A stretch of DNA of 64,000 bases, taken from Alphaproteobacteria bacterium (GTDB lineage Bacteria > Pseudomonadota > Alphaproteobacteria > Sphingomonadales > Sphingomonadaceae). Location: contig JAFANP010000006.1 in NCBI GenBank assembly GCA_019232625.1, forward strand, positions 172,401 to 236,400, written 5' to 3'. Shown here piece by piece: positions 35,423 to 44,484 of this stretch (its first letter is position 1; every line of letters starts with the position of its first letter). A program made the translations under genes and the position numbers. Below the pieces are notes generated by a model that made no database searches, was not told where the DNA came from, and saw only the letters and a program-made list of their open reading frames with translations.

Positions 35423-36181
35423 GTGACCGACGAACGCATCTGGACCGCCGGGCTGCTCGTCATCGGCGACGAGATATTGTCCGGCCGAACGCAGGACCGC
35501 AACGTCGCCCAGGTGGCGCGCTGGCTCAACCTGCAGGGCATCCGCCTCAACGAGGTGCGGGTGGTCCCGGACGCGATCGGGCGGATCGCCGACGCGGTGA
35601 ACGCGCTCCGGGCGGCCAACGACTATCTCTTCACCACCGGCGGCATCGGCCCGACCCACGACGACATGACGGTGGAGGCGATCGCCCATGCGCTCGGCGT
35701 GCCGGTCGTCGTCCACCCTCGCGCGCGCGCCGCGCTGGAGGCTTATTACGCGACGCGCGGCGGAGTCACCGAGGCGCGGCTCAGGATGGCGCGGGTGCCG
35801 GAGGGCGCCGAGCTGATCGAGAACCCGACGTCCGGCGCCCCCGGCATCCGCGTCGGCAACATCTTCATCCTCGCCGGCGTGCCGCACATCGCGACGGTGA
35901 TGCTCGAGGCGCTGTCGGGAAAGCTCGAGGGCGGCCGGCCGGTGCTCTCGCAGACGATCGGCTGCTGGGTCGCGGAAAGCGAGGTCGCCGATCTCCTGCG
36001 CCAGGTGGAGGCGGCCCATCCCGGCGCCCAGATCGGCTCCTACCCCTTCTTCAGGGAAGGGCGGGTCGGCGCCAACTTCGTCGTCCGCTCGACCGACGAG
36101 GCGGAGCTCGAGGCCTGCCGGGCCGACCTCGTCCGAGCGCTGGAGCAAGCCGGGCACGAGGCGGTGCGCGAGGTCGCCTGA
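35423..36181 (+). CDS. CinA-like molybdopterin-binding domain protein (MoCF), short form
   Basis: A 252-residue protein with an N-terminal MoCF/MoaB-Mog domain: GLLVIGDEILSGRTQDRN, then FTTGGIGPTHDDMT. It lacks the C-terminal deamidase (PncC) domain of full CinA. The GTG start at 35423 has a near-perfect AAGGAGG. Such short homologues are often labelled competence/damage-inducible protein A; the actual substrate is probably a nucleotide or pterin and is not shown here. Confidence 0.88.
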   Translation: MTDERIWTAGLLVIGDEILSGRTQDRNVAQVARWLNLQGIRLNEVRVVPDAIGRIADAVNALRAANDYLFTTGGIGPTHDDMTVEAIAHALGVPVVVHPRARAALEAYYATRGGVTEARLRMARVPEGAELIENPTSGAPGIRVGNIFILAGVPHIATVMLEALSGKLEGGRPVLSQTIGCWVAESEVADLLRQVEAAHPGAQIGSYPFFREGRVGANFVVRSTDEAELEACRADLVRALEQAGHEAVREVA

Positions 36182-36278
36182 CCCGCCGGGTTGTCCCGCA
36201 TCGGCCCTATCCCCGATCCAAGTGCTTGTAAGCGCATAATTCTCTCGGCATGAAGGGCGAGAGAGAGGGAAAATCGAC

Positions 36279-38858
36279 ATGACGACCTACGATCTGGGGA
36301 GCCCGGTCCTTTCCGGCGCCACCTTCTACGGCCCGCAATATTACACCCAGCTCGGCCGCGATCTGTCCGCGCTCGGCGACGTCAACGGCGACGGCATCAA
36401 CGATTTCGCCCTCCAGGTCACCTATACCCAGAACGGCTATGCGCCGGGCGGCGCCTACGTCCTGTTCGGGAAGGTCGGCGGCCTCGGCGCGGTCGACCTC
36501 GCCAACCTCACCGCCGCCCAGGGTTTCTACCTTCAGGCGCCGGGAACCTATCCGGCGATCGTCGAGCATGTCGCCGCCGCCGGCGACGTCAACGGCGACG
36601 GCTTCGCCGACTTCCTGATCTCCGATCCGCGCTACAACGATTTTACCGGCCGCGCCTATCTGGTCTACGGCAAGGCCTCCTTCGCCGGTCCGATCGACCT
36701 CGCCAACCTGCAGCCCGCCGACGGGCGCATCTTCAACGGCCTCGTCTCCAGCTACAGCAACGGCGACTGGCTGGGCTCTTCGATCGCCGGCATCGGCGAC
36801 CTCAACGGCGACGGGCTGGACGACTTCTTCATCGGCGCCGACACCTCGTCCGCCTACGGCACGAACAGCGGCCGCGGCTGGGTCATCTACGGCAAGGTGG
36901 GCGGGATCGGCGCCGTCAACCTCGCCGCCATCGCCCCCGCGGACGGCTTCGCGATCAAGGGCGCCGCCGGCATGTTCGCCGGCACCAGCGCCTCGGCGCT
37001 CGGCGACGTCAACGGCGACGGCCGCGACGACTTCATCGTCAGCGGCGTGTTCAAGACCTATGTCATCTACGGCAAGGCGGGCGGCTACTCGCAGCTCGAC
37101 TTCGCCAGCTTCCCGGCCGATGCCGGCTTCGCGATCGTCGGCAACGGGGTGACCTACCCGGCGGCCGCGGCCGGCGACGTCAACGGCGACGGCTATGGCG
37201 ACATCGTCCTCAAGCACGGCTCCGGCGCGGCCGTCGTCTTCGGCCGGGCCGGCGGCTATGTCGAGGTACAGCTCCAGTCGCTGGCGGCGAGCGACGGCTT
37301 CGCCGTCTCGGCCTTCAACGATATCGGCGACGTCGCTGCCGCCGGGGACGTCAACGGCGACGGGTTCGACGACCTCCTCTTCGGGTCGATCGCCTACAAC
37401 AATTATGCCGGCAAGGCCTTCGTCCTCTACGGAAAGGCGCAGCTTCAGGGCCCGGTGAACCTCGACACGCTGGCGGACGATGCCGGCGTCGGGTTCGCCG
37501 GCACGATCGCAAACGGCTATGCCGGCCTCGCCGTCGCGGCCGCGGGGGACGTGAACGCCGACCGGATCGGCGACATCCTGATCGGCGCCCCCAGCACCGG
37601 CCCCCTCTACAACGGCACCGACTATCTCATCTACGGCGGCCTGCCGTCGGGATCCCTGACCCGGGTGGGGGCGGCTGGCGGGCAGCTCATCGTCGGCGGG
37701 GAAAGCGGAGACCTGCTCGACGGCCGCGGCGGCGACGACGAGCTCGTCGGCAATGGCGGCGCCGACCAGCTGCTCGGCGGCGAGGGCAATGACCGGCTCG
37801 ACGGCGGCGCCGGCGCGGACGCGTTGGTCGGCGGCGTGGGCAACGATACCTATGTGGTCGACCAGGCCGGCGACGTCGTGACGGAGCTCGCCGGCGAGGG
37901 CACCGACACGGTCGAGACCAGCCTCGGCAGCCGAAGCGACTTCGCCGCGCTTTATTATCTCCCGGACAATGTCGAATACCTCACCGGCACCTCCGGCACC
38001 GGCCAGGGCGTCTGGGGGAGCGGGGCGGACAATGTGGTGAGGATGGGCGACGGCGGCGACCTCGTCGTCCTCGCCGACCGCAGCGACTATTATGCCGCGG
38101 CGGCCGGGAACGACGACGTCGACGGCGGGGGCGGCAACGACTTCCTGTTCTTCGGCGGCAGCTTCTCGAACGGCGACAAGGTGAACGGCGGGGCGGGGTT
38201 CGACACCCTGGGCCTGCTCGGGACGTACAGCGTCACCTTCGATGCCGACGATCTCGTCGGCATCGAGAAGCTCGCCGGCTACGGATCGGGTAACGCGGCG
38301 GCGCCGAACAATTACGCCTTCACCACCATCGACGCCAACGTCGCCTCGGGCCAGACGCTGATGGTGATCGGCCTTTCGCTTCGCGCCGGCGAGCATCTCG
38401 TCTTCGACGGCTCGGCCGAGAATGACGGGCGCTTCAACCTTCGCGGCGGGTGGGACAGCGACACGCTCACCGGCGGCCATGGCAACGACCAGATCTACGG
38501 CAATCTCGGCGCCGATATGCTGAAGGGCGGCGGCGGCAACGACAGCTTCGAATATTATGCCGTCGCCGAATCCACCGCCGCGGCGAGGGACTCGATCCTC
38601 GACTTCAGTAGCGGCGACCGGATCAACCTCGCCGCCCTCGACGCCGACGGCAACGGGGCGAACGGCGACACCGCCTTCACCTTCATCGGCTCGGCCGCCT
38701 TCACCGCCGCCGGCCAGGTCCGTGCGGTGGAGGACAATTCCAATCCCGGCCACTGGACGGTGGAAGCCGACCTGAACGGCGACGGCAATGCCGACCTCTC
38801 GATCGCCGTCACCGTCGTCGACGGCCACGCCTTCGCCTATACGGACTTCTACCTCTGA
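36279..38858 (+). CDS. Large secreted FG-GAP (integrin-like) and RTX calcium-binding repeat protein
   Basis: An 859-residue protein. Residues ~1-460 hold seven integrin-type FG-GAP repeats, each with a calcium loop such as LGDVNGDGINDF or AGDVNGDGFADF. Residues ~465-530 are RTX nonapeptides (GGDDELVGNGGADQLLGGEG). A later RTX block follows near 720-760, and the end has ADLNGDGNADLSIAVTVVDG. There is no N-terminal signal peptide, so type I secretion by a C-terminal signal is expected; no such exporter is in the window. The last 80 residues are nearly identical to the C-terminus of the protein encoded at 63757-64000. GAGAGAGGG is the ribosome-binding site. Confidence 0.9.
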   Translation: MTTYDLGSPVLSGATFYGPQYYTQLGRDLSALGDVNGDGINDFALQVTYTQNGYAPGGAYVLFGKVGGLGAVDLANLTAAQGFYLQAPGTYPAIVEHVAAAGDVNGDGFADFLISDPRYNDFTGRAYLVYGKASFAGPIDLANLQPADGRIFNGLVSSYSNGDWLGSSIAGIGDLNGDGLDDFFIGADTSSAYGTNSGRGWVIYGKVGGIGAVNLAAIAPADGFAIKGAAGMFAGTSASALGDVNGDGRDDFIVSGVFKTYVIYGKAGGYSQLDFASFPADAGFAIVGNGVTYPAAAAGDVNGDGYGDIVLKHGSGAAVVFGRAGGYVEVQLQSLAASDGFAVSAFNDIGDVAAAGDVNGDGFDDLLFGSIAYNNYAGKAFVLYGKAQLQGPVNLDTLADDAGVGFAGTIANGYAGLAVAAAGDVNADRIGDILIGAPSTGPLYNGTDYLIYGGLPSGSLTRVGAAGGQLIVGGESGDLLDGRGGDDELVGNGGADQLLGGEGNDRLDGGAGADALVGGVGNDTYVVDQAGDVVTELAGEGTDTVETSLGSRSDFAALYYLPDNVEYLTGTSGTGQGVWGSGADNVVRMGDGGDLVVLADRSDYYAAAAGNDDVDGGGGNDFLFFGGSFSNGDKVNGGAGFDTLGLLGTYSVTFDADDLVGIEKLAGYGSGNAAAPNNYAFTTIDANVASGQTLMVIGLSLRAGEHLVFDGSAENDGRFNLRGGWDSDTLTGGHGNDQIYGNLGADMLKGGGGNDSFEYYAVAESTAAARDSILDFSSGDRINLAALDADGNGANGDTAFTFIGSAAFTAAGQVRAVEDNSNPGHWTVEADLNGDGNADLSIAVTVVDGHAFAYTDFYL

Positions 38859-38867
38859 GAAGGGAAT

Positions 38868-39060
38868 GGGGACAGTTACCGGCCGCCAAGGCCGCCGCGA
38901 GCCTGCACAGGCCGGGGGGGCCGGTAACTGTCCCCGGGGCGGTGAATGGGGACAGTTACCGGCCGCCCAGGCCGCCGCGGACCCGCACAGGCCGGCGGGG
39001 CCGGTAACTGTCCCCCGCGCCTGCCGGTAACTGTCCCCAGCGCTTGCCGGTAACTGTCTC
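38868..39060. repeat. Two 68-bp hairpin units (copies B1, B2) plus two single arms
   Basis: B1 spans 38868-38935 and B2 38948-39015; each starts GGGGACAGTTACCGGCC and ends with the exact complement, 68 bp in all. Two further lone arms (CCGGTAACTGTCCCC near 39024-39038, and one ending in TCTC at 39060) follow. The array starts 9 bp after the RTX stop codon and may end its transcript. The interval to 39120 holds no gene. Confidence 0.92.
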
Positions 39061-39120
39061 CCGCGCCCGCGTGGAAGGGGGAGGCCGGAGCGGGTCCGGC
39101 ATGACGCGGCGGGCAGGGGG

Positions 39121-39489
39121 CTATGCCGGGGGAGGCGGGAGGTCGACGCGCGCGAAGGTGGCGCAGAGCGTCTCGCGGTCGATCTGGCAGCCTATGCCCT
39201 CGAAACGGACCGGGACGCCGGCCGGGAGATAGTCCCCGCGCCAGGTCAGCTTCAGGCATTGGCCGAACGTCTCGAGGTCAAGCGCGCCGTCGAAGATCCT
39301 GCGTCCCGACGAATCCGAGATATGGACCGGCCAGGTGCCCGTGAGCGCCCCGGCGGGGATGGGGCCGACCACCTCGTCGCAGAGGAGGCCCTTCTCGTTG
39401 ACGTGCGACCATTTGCCGGCGAGCCGGTTGCCGCTCCGCCGATAGAAGACGATGCCGGCCTGCTCGTTGGCCGGGCCCGACCGCGCCAC
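39121..39489 (-). CDS. Conserved hypothetical protein, 122 aa
   Basis: A 122-residue soluble protein rich in beta strand, with SGNRLAGKWSHVNEKGLLC and LTWRGDYLPAGVPVRFEGIG. There is no signal peptide or membrane segment. It follows the Zur-like gene by 3 bp, so it is the last gene of the merC operon. I do not recognise the family. Confidence 0.6.
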   Translation of the reverse strand: MARSGPANEQAGIVFYRRSGNRLAGKWSHVNEKGLLCDEVVGPIPAGALTGTWPVHISDSSGRRIFDGALDLETFGQCLKLTWRGDYLPAGVPVRFEGIGCQIDRETLCATFARVDLPPPPA

Positions 39490-39492
39490 GCC

Positions 39493-39963
39493 TCAGCCCT
39501 CGCGGCAGTCGGAGCAGGTGCCGCGGACCTCGATCACCGGCCGCTGCGGCGAGAAGCCGGCATCCTTGGCCGCCTCCCGTACGCCGCCGGAAAGGCGGTC
39601 GTCGTCGAGGTGAGTGGTCTGCCCGCACGTGTCGCAGATCAGGAAGATGCAGTCGTGCAGGCAATCGGGATGGTCGTTGGCGATATAGGCGTTGGCGCTC
39701 TCGACGCGCCGGGCGAGGTTCGCCCCGACGAACAGGTCGAGGATTCGGTAGACGCTGTTGGCGGCGACCCGGCGGCCCTGCGTCTTCGAGACCTTGTCCG
39801 CGATGTCGTAGGCGGAAGCGGGCCGGTCGAAGCTGGCGAGCGCCTCGAACACGGCGGAGCGCATCTGAGTCCACTGCTCTCCCGAGCGCTCCATCGTCTC
39901 CTGCGCCGCGGAGACGAGCGAGGCGCCCTCATGGCTCTCATGGTGGTGATGACGGTCCGCCAT
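39493..39963 (-). CDS. Fur-family metal regulator, probably Zur
   Basis: A 156-residue repressor. A His-rich N-terminus (MADRHHHHESHE) is followed by a winged helix (AYDIADKVSKTQGRRVAANS, VYRILDLFVGANL). The C-terminal domain has two CxxC zinc knuckles (CDTCGQ and CSDCRE) and DHPDCLHDCIFLICD. The His-rich leader and two-CxxC layout favour Zur over Fur. In operon with the MerC-like protein, which suggests control of metal uptake. The start ATG at 39963 is used because the upstream frame lacks support. Confidence 0.85.
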   Translation of the reverse strand: MADRHHHHESHEGASLVSAAQETMERSGEQWTQMRSAVFEALASFDRPASAYDIADKVSKTQGRRVAANSVYRILDLFVGANLARRVESANAYIANDHPDCLHDCIFLICDTCGQTTHLDDDRLSGGVREAAKDAGFSPQRPVIEVRGTCSDCREG

Positions 39964-40010
39964 GTCCTCCGAAATAAGCCTTCGGGGCGGCCCGCACAAG
40001 CGGCAGGCCG

Positions 40011-40697
40011 TCAGGCGGCGAAGCGGGTGAAGGCGAGCTCGAAATAGGGCCGGCCGTCCTGCTCGATGGCGAAGCGGCGCGGCCAGCGGGGATCGGTGGA
40101 GACCGGCTCGGCGGAGAAGCGGAAGACCTGTCCGACCGGCGCCCCGCCTTGGGGGTTCGGCACCTGGTTGCGGGCCTCGCGGAGCCGGCCCGCGGCGTCG
40201 AACCAAAGCTCGGTCGGCGGCGCCCCCTCATGGGCGACGGCAAGGCCGCCGAGGCCGTCCCGCGCGCCGAGCGGCCGCACCGTCGTCCCGCGGTCGGTGA
40301 GCGGATGGATCAGCATCAGCCCGTATATCGCGTATTGCGCGCGCTCGTGCGCCGTCGCCGGGCCGGGGAGCGCCGCCCAGCGGCCGTCCCGCTCGGCCCA
40401 GCCGCCCTCCGGCGTGATCAGCATCGTTCGGGCCGGGGCCATGCCCTCAGTCCGAAGCCAGCTTCGCGACCGCGCCCAGGAGAAGGGCACGACCTCGGTC
40501 TCGACGCCCAGCTCGATCCTGCGCGCGCCGTCGAGGACGACCGCCTCTCCCTCCCAGCGAAGCCGTCGCGGCCTGCGGCGGCCGGCTTGGCGCAACGCGG
40601 CGCGCAGCAGGGGGTCGGTGCCGGCGGCACCCGCAGGGAAGGGACGAAAGGCCGCGGCGGCGGCGGCGGCGAGCAGGAAGAAGCGCCGTCCGTTCAG
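40011..40697 (-). CDS. Exported protein of unknown function, 228 aa
   Basis: A protein with a twin-arginine-like leader (NGRRFFLLAAAAAAAFRPF, then PAGAAG) and a soluble domain containing WARSRSWLRTEGMAPARTML and ELWFDAAGRLREARNQVP. The frame has no ATG/GTG/TTG before the leader; the only start that keeps it is CTG at 40695-40697, which overlaps the merC stop as CTGA. A TTG at 40593-40595 would delete the leader. I do not recognise the family. Position in the merC-zur operon hints at a metal-related role. Confidence 0.65.
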   Translation of the reverse strand: MNGRRFFLLAAAAAAAFRPFPAGAAGTDPLLRAALRQAGRRRPRRLRWEGEAVVLDGARRIELGVETEVVPFSWARSRSWLRTEGMAPARTMLITPEGGWAERDGRWAALPGPATAHERAQYAIYGLMLIHPLTDRGTTVRPLGARDGLGGLAVAHEGAPPTELWFDAAGRLREARNQVPNPQGGAPVGQVFRFSAEPVSTDPRWPRRFAIEQDGRPYFELAFTRFAA

Positions 40698-41062
40698 ACG
40701 ACCGCGCGCCGGTTGAGGTCGTGGCCCAAGGCGAGGATGGCGACGCCGATGATCGTGTAGACGGTGCCGACGCCGCCTTCGGGCAGGCCGAGCGAGCCGG
40801 CCATGACGCCGAGCCCCAGCCCGCCGACCGCGGAGGGCATCATGAAGCCGTGGTGGAGGATGCCGCGGCCGAGCGCCGCGACGCCGAGGCCGATCGCGAA
40901 GACGAGACCCACTTCATGGATCGCCGGATGGAGCAGCAGCCCGCCGGCCGAGGCGAGCATGGCGACGAAGATCGCGCTGGCGAGGCAGTGGACGAGACAC
41001 AGGCCCGACAGGCCTATGGCCAGCCGGTCGATGCCCCCACTCCGCGCCGAATCCACGAACAT
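40694..41062 (-). CDS. MerC-domain membrane protein
   Basis: A 122-residue inner-membrane protein with four hydrophobic segments. The first helix contains CLVHC, the paired-cysteine motif that MerC uses to bind the metal ion. There is no mer operon here; instead it is the first gene of a four-gene operon with a Zur-like repressor, so zinc or another thiophilic metal is the likelier substrate. GTTGT and ACAAC arms near 41095-41120 upstream could be part of an operator, at low confidence. Confidence 0.85.
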   Translation of the reverse strand: MFVDSARSGGIDRLAIGLSGLCLVHCLASAIFVAMLASAGGLLLHPAIHEVGLVFAIGLGVAALGRGILHHGFMMPSAVGGLGLGVMAGSLGLPEGGVGTVYTIIGVAILALGHDLNRRAVV

Positions 41063-41187
41063 TCCCGGGCCACGCCTCCTTCGCCGGACTCTATAGTTGT
41101 TCAGGCGTTTCGATACAACATCACATATAAGGAAAAGTTTCCACGCGCTTGCTTGCGGCCGGGGGCGGCGCCCCCCAAGTCGTCGGA

Positions 41188-41373
41188 GTGGACAGATCGG
41201 ATCCTTGGCAAAGATTGCTGGCCCGGCTCGCGAGGCGGCTCGACTGGCCGATGGGCCAGAAATCCGGCCGTCGCCGCGGCGAGGAAGGGGAGCCCGTCCC
41301 GGTCGAGCCGAACCGTCCGAAGCCGACGCTGGAGGGCGGCGCCGCCGCCCCGCTCGAGGAAGACGGCGTCTAG
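41188..41373 (+). CDS. Small conserved hydrophilic protein, 61 aa
   Basis: A 61-residue protein with a basic helix (WQRLLARLARRLDWPMGQK) and an acidic tail containing EPVPVEPNRPKPTLEGGAAA. I recall similar short proteins with an EPVPVDPNRP core in sphingomonads, without a function. GTG at 41188 is chosen; a TTG at 41149 would extend it through poorly conserved sequence. It precedes ctaA by 75 bp and may share its transcript. Confidence 0.55.
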   Translation: MDRSDPWQRLLARLARRLDWPMGQKSGRRRGEEGEPVPVEPNRPKPTLEGGAAAPLEEDGV

Positions 41374-41448
41374 CGCCCGGTTTCCCGGACGGCGAGGGCC
41401 GAGCGCCGCGGCTTCACATTTGCCGGCCTTCCGGCCATAGCGCCCGCC

Positions 41449-42495
41449 ATGGCCACCGCCGCCGCCGACCCTTCCTCCCTCCATGCCGCCCGGCCGCGCG
41501 CGCTCTCCGCCTGGCTGCTCCTCGTGGCGGCGATGGTGTTCGCGATGGTGGTCGTCGGCGGGATCACCCGGCTGACCGAGTCGGGCCTCTCCATCGTCCG
41601 CTGGGAGCCGATCTCCGGCGCGCTGCCGCCCTTGAGCGCGGCGCAGTGGCAGGCAGAGTTCGCCGCCTATCGCCAAAGCCCCCAATATCAGCTGGTCAAT
41701 GCCGGCATGACCCTCGCCGACTTCAAGACCATCTTCTTCTGGGAATATGTCCACCGCCTGCTCGGGCGGGTGATCGGGCTCGTCTTCGCGCTTCCCCTCC
41801 TGTGGTTCGCGTGGAAGCGGGCCATTCCCCGCGGCTACGGCTGGAAGCTCGGCGCCATCCTCGCGCTCGGCGGCCTGCAGGGGGCGATCGGCTGGTGGAT
41901 GGTGGCGTCCGGCCTCGTCGACCGGCCCGACGTCAGCCATATCCGCCTCGCCATCCACCTCCTCACCGCCTTGACCATCTTCGCCGCCTGCCTGTGGGTC
42001 GCGCTCGACCTGCGGGCGCTGGCGAGGGACCCCTCGGCCCGGCCCGCCCATATGCCGACGGCCGGGATCTGGGCGCTGTCGGCGCTCGTCCTCCAGCTGA
42101 TGTTCGGCGCCTACGTCGCCGGCCTGGACGCCGGCTTCGCCTACAATAGCTGGCCGAAGATGGGCGACGAATGGTTCCCCGCGGCGACCCCGATGCTGAA
42201 GCCGGCGCTGAGGAACCTCGTCGACAATCCGATCGTCGTCCAGTTCGTCCATCGCTGGCTGGCCTGGGCGGTGGCGGGCCTCGTCGCCTTCCTCGCCGCT
42301 CTCGCCTGGGAAAAGGGGCATCGCGCTCATGCCATCGCGGTCGCCCTTGCGGCCGCCGCGCAAATCGCCTTGGGCGTGGCGACCCTGCTCAGCGGCGTCG
42401 ACATTCCGATCGCCGTCGGCCACCAGGCGATGGCCGTGCTCCTCCTCGCGGCGATCCTCGCCGCCGCGCACCGGCTCGGAGAGGCCCGGGCGTGA
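41449..42495 (+). CDS. ctaA: Heme A synthase (COX15/CtaA)
   Basis: A 348-residue eight-helix membrane enzyme converting heme O to heme A for cytochrome aa3 oxidase. The heme-ligand region WEYVHRLLGRVIGL and the second VQFVHRWLAWAVAGLV are present, and the N-terminus has VVVGGITRLTESGLSIVRW. This length and layout match the alphaproteobacterial (type 2, COX15) group. The stop overlaps the cutA start by 4 nt (GTGA). Confidence 0.94.
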   Translation: MATAAADPSSLHAARPRALSAWLLLVAAMVFAMVVVGGITRLTESGLSIVRWEPISGALPPLSAAQWQAEFAAYRQSPQYQLVNAGMTLADFKTIFFWEYVHRLLGRVIGLVFALPLLWFAWKRAIPRGYGWKLGAILALGGLQGAIGWWMVASGLVDRPDVSHIRLAIHLLTALTIFAACLWVALDLRALARDPSARPAHMPTAGIWALSALVLQLMFGAYVAGLDAGFAYNSWPKMGDEWFPAATPMLKPALRNLVDNPIVVQFVHRWLAWAVAGLVAFLAALAWEKGHRAHAIAVALAAAAQIALGVATLLSGVDIPIAVGHQAMAVLLLAAILAAAHRLGEARA

Positions 42496-42812
42496 CGGGC
42501 ATCGTCACGGTCTACGCGACCTTCTCGGACGAAGCGGAAGCGGCGCGCATCGCCCGGATCCTCGTCGAGGAGCGGCTCGCCGCCTGCGCCAACATCCTGG
42601 GCGCCTGCCGCTCCATCTACAGGTGGCAGGGGCGAATGGAGGATTCGGCGGAAGCCGCGGCGCTGTTCAAGGCGCGGGCGGCGGACGCGGGGCGGCTGAT
42701 CGAGCGCCTCGCCGAGCTGCACGGCTACGAGGTGCCGGCGGCGGTGGTCTGGCCGATCGCGGACGCGCTCCCCGCTTATGCCGATTGGGTGGTCGCCGAA
42801 ACCCAACGGTAG
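42492..42812 (+). CDS. cutA: Divalent-cation tolerance protein CutA
   Basis: A 106-residue CutA with the family segments ILVEERLAACANI, YRWQGRMEDSAE and HGYEVPAAVVWPI. Forms trimers resembling PII; linked to copper tolerance in E. coli though the mechanism is unsettled. GTG start overlapping ctaA by 4 nt. The following 123 bp carry a promoter for rplM. Confidence 0.92.
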   Translation: MTGIVTVYATFSDEAEAARIARILVEERLAACANILGACRSIYRWQGRMEDSAEAAALFKARAADAGRLIERLAELHGYEVPAAVVWPIADALPAYADWVVAETQR

Positions 42813-42844
42813 CATTTTACCTTCCTGCAAACACCCGCTTTTGC

Positions 42845-42873
42845 TTGACTTCCGGCACCTCCGCTGCCATTTG
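42845..42873 (+). promoter_or_regulatory. Candidate promoter of rplM-rpsI
   Basis: TTGACT (42845-42850) matches the -35 at 5/6 and is followed after 17 bp by CATTTG (42868-42873), a weak -10. It is the best-placed pair in the 123-bp gap before rplM. The leader would be about 55 nt. No L13-binding structure is obvious. Confidence 0.4.
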
Positions 42874-42935
42874 CCCGCTCGCAGCCGCCGCCCCCGGGCA
42901 GGCGGCGTCATTCGTTTTACGAGAAGGTCTCAGCC

Positions 42936-43415
42936 ATGAAGGCGCTGATGAAGACCACCAAGTCGGCCAAGCCGGCCGAGGTGGAGAAGAAATGGCATCT
43001 GATCGATGCCGACGGGCTGGTGGTCGGCCGTCTCGCCACGATCATCGCCAACATCCTGCGCGGCAAGCACAAGCCGAGCTTCACCCCGCACGTCGATTGC
43101 GGCGACCATGTCGTCGTCATCAACGCCGACAAGGTCCGCTTCACCGGCAAGAAGCTGGCGGACAAGATCTACTGGCGCCACACCGGCTATGCCGGCGGCA
43201 TCAAGGGCGTCACCGCGGGCAAGGTGCTCGAGGGCCGCTTCCCGGAGCGGGTGCTCGAGAAGGCCGTGGAGCGGATGATCCCGCGCGGGCCGCTCGGCCG
43301 CGACCAGATGCGCGCGCTTCATCTCTACGCCGGCACCGAGCATCCGCACGGCGGCCAGAGCCCTGAGCTTCTCGACGTGGCGGGCATGAACCGCAAGAAC
43401 AAGGTGGGTGCGTAA
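42936..43415 (+). CDS. rplM: Ribosomal protein L13 (uL13)
   Basis: A 159-residue large-subunit protein. It has the diagnostic [39 protein letters not shown] and [17 protein letters not shown]. Slightly longer than the 142-residue E. coli protein through a C-terminal extension, as is usual in alphaproteobacteria. The stop TAA shares one base with the rpsI ATG (TAATG). Confidence 0.98.
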   Translation: MKALMKTTKSAKPAEVEKKWHLIDADGLVVGRLATIIANILRGKHKPSFTPHVDCGDHVVVINADKVRFTGKKLADKIYWRHTGYAGGIKGVTAGKVLEGRFPERVLEKAVERMIPRGPLGRDQMRALHLYAGTEHPHGGQSPELLDVAGMNRKNKVGA

Positions 43416-43984
43416 TGTCCGACAATCGCCAGTCCCTTTCCGATCTCGCCGCGCTGACCGGCGCGGCGCCGGCCGCTCCGCCGCCGGCCGCCGAGGCGCC
43501 TGCCGCCGAGGCCGCGCCCGAAGGCGGCGACGAGCAGGGCGTCTCCACCCAGGGCCCGCAGATCCAGGCGGTGCTTCGCGAGCAGCAGCTCGACAAGCAG
43601 GGCCGCGCCTACGCCACCGGCCGCCGCAAGGACGCGGTCGCGCGGGTGTGGCTGAAGCCCGGCACCGGCCAGATCATCGTCAACGGCCGCGACCAGTCGG
43701 TCTATTTCGCCCGGCCGACGCTGCGGCTCATCATCAACCAGGTGTTCGACGTGACCGAGCGCCGCGGCCAGTATGACGTGGTGGCGACGGTGAAGGGCGG
43801 CGGCCTCTCGGGCCAGGCCGGCGCCGTCCGCCACGGCATCTCGACGGCGCTGACCCGCTACGAGCCGGCGCTGCGCACCGCGGTGAAGCGCGAGGGCTTC
43901 CTCACCCGCGATCCGCGCGTCGTCGAGCGCAAGAAGTACGGCAAGGCGAAGGCCCGCCGCAGCTTCCAGTTCTCGAAGCGCTAA
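43415..43984 (+). CDS. rpsI: Ribosomal protein S9 (uS9) with N-terminal extension
   Basis: A 189-residue S9. The conserved domain occupies about residues 60-189: [20 protein letters not shown] and the C-terminal RSFQFSKR tail that reaches the P-site tRNA. The first ~58 residues are an Ala/Pro/Glu-rich extension not found in E. coli S9 (130 aa) but common in sphingomonads. Coupled to rplM by a 1-nt overlap. A rho-independent terminator follows. Confidence 0.97.
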   Translation: MSDNRQSLSDLAALTGAAPAAPPPAAEAPAAEAAPEGGDEQGVSTQGPQIQAVLREQQLDKQGRAYATGRRKDAVARVWLKPGTGQIIVNGRDQSVYFARPTLRLIINQVFDVTERRGQYDVVATVKGGGLSGQAGAVRHGISTALTRYEPALRTAVKREGFLTRDPRVVERKKYGKAKARRSFQFSKR

Positions 43985-44004
43985 GGGCTCCTGCCTTCAC
44001 GCAT

Positions 44005-44484
44005 TCAAGGGCGGCCCGGCAACGGGCCGCCCTTTTTCATGGCCAGCACCGCCCAGAACGCGATCCCTGCCATCGCGCCGATCAGGCCGGTCGACCCCGC
44101 CTGCCCGAGGAGCGACAGATAGCCTGCCATTGTGTAGCGGCCATCCTCGATCAGCATCACCTGCCCTTGCCGATATGTCTCGAAGCCCGGGCTTGCCAGC
44201 GAAAGCAGGGGCATCGGAATGGCGGCAACGGCAAACCCGCCGGCCGCCGCCGCCCACGCGGTGAGCGGCCAGCGCCGGCTCAGCACCGCATAGGCCGGCA
44301 GCCCCAGCAGGACGAAATGCAGGAAAGAGATCGGGAGCCCGAACAGCGCGACCAGAATGGCCGCATTCAGTCGCGCATCCGCATCCACGCTCGGGACTAC
44401 GAGCATGGCGGCAATGGCCACCGGGACCGTCACCGCCGCGGCAGAGGCCACCGTCAGGCGAGCGAGCGAGTGACCTTCACGCAT
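44005..44484 (-). CDS. Four-helix membrane protein, last gene of the DUF4166 operon
   Basis: A 159-residue protein with four hydrophobic segments (about 12-32, 40-65, 75-95, 125-150) and a basic end (AMKKGGPLPGRP). Start 44484 lies 8 bp inside the end of the upstream gene, so it is coupled to it. The stop lies within the rpsI terminator region. Family not recognised; it may supply a membrane site for the operon. Confidence 0.65.
   Translation of the reverse strand: MREGHSLARLTVASAAAVTVPVAIAAMLVVPSVDADARLNAAILVALFGLPISFLHFVLLGLPAYAVLSRRWPLTAWAAAAGGFAVAAIPMPLLSLASPGFETYRQGQVMLIEDGRYTMAGYLSLLGQAGSTGLIGAMAGIAFWAVLAMKKGGPLPGRP
44009..44037 (+). terminator. Rho-independent terminator after rplM-rpsI
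   Basis: GGGCGGCCCG, a GCAA tetraloop, CGGGCCGCCC and five T residues. A perfect 10-bp GC-rich stem followed directly by a T run, 25 bp past the rpsI stop. The same DNA codes the last residues of the convergent 159-aa gene. Confidence 0.92.

Noticed and set aside
41090..41125. GTTGT...ACAAC arms upstream of merC as a defined Zur box.
   Set aside because: The spacing (14 bp) and sequence do not match the Zur operators I know; it is mentioned only as a possible site.
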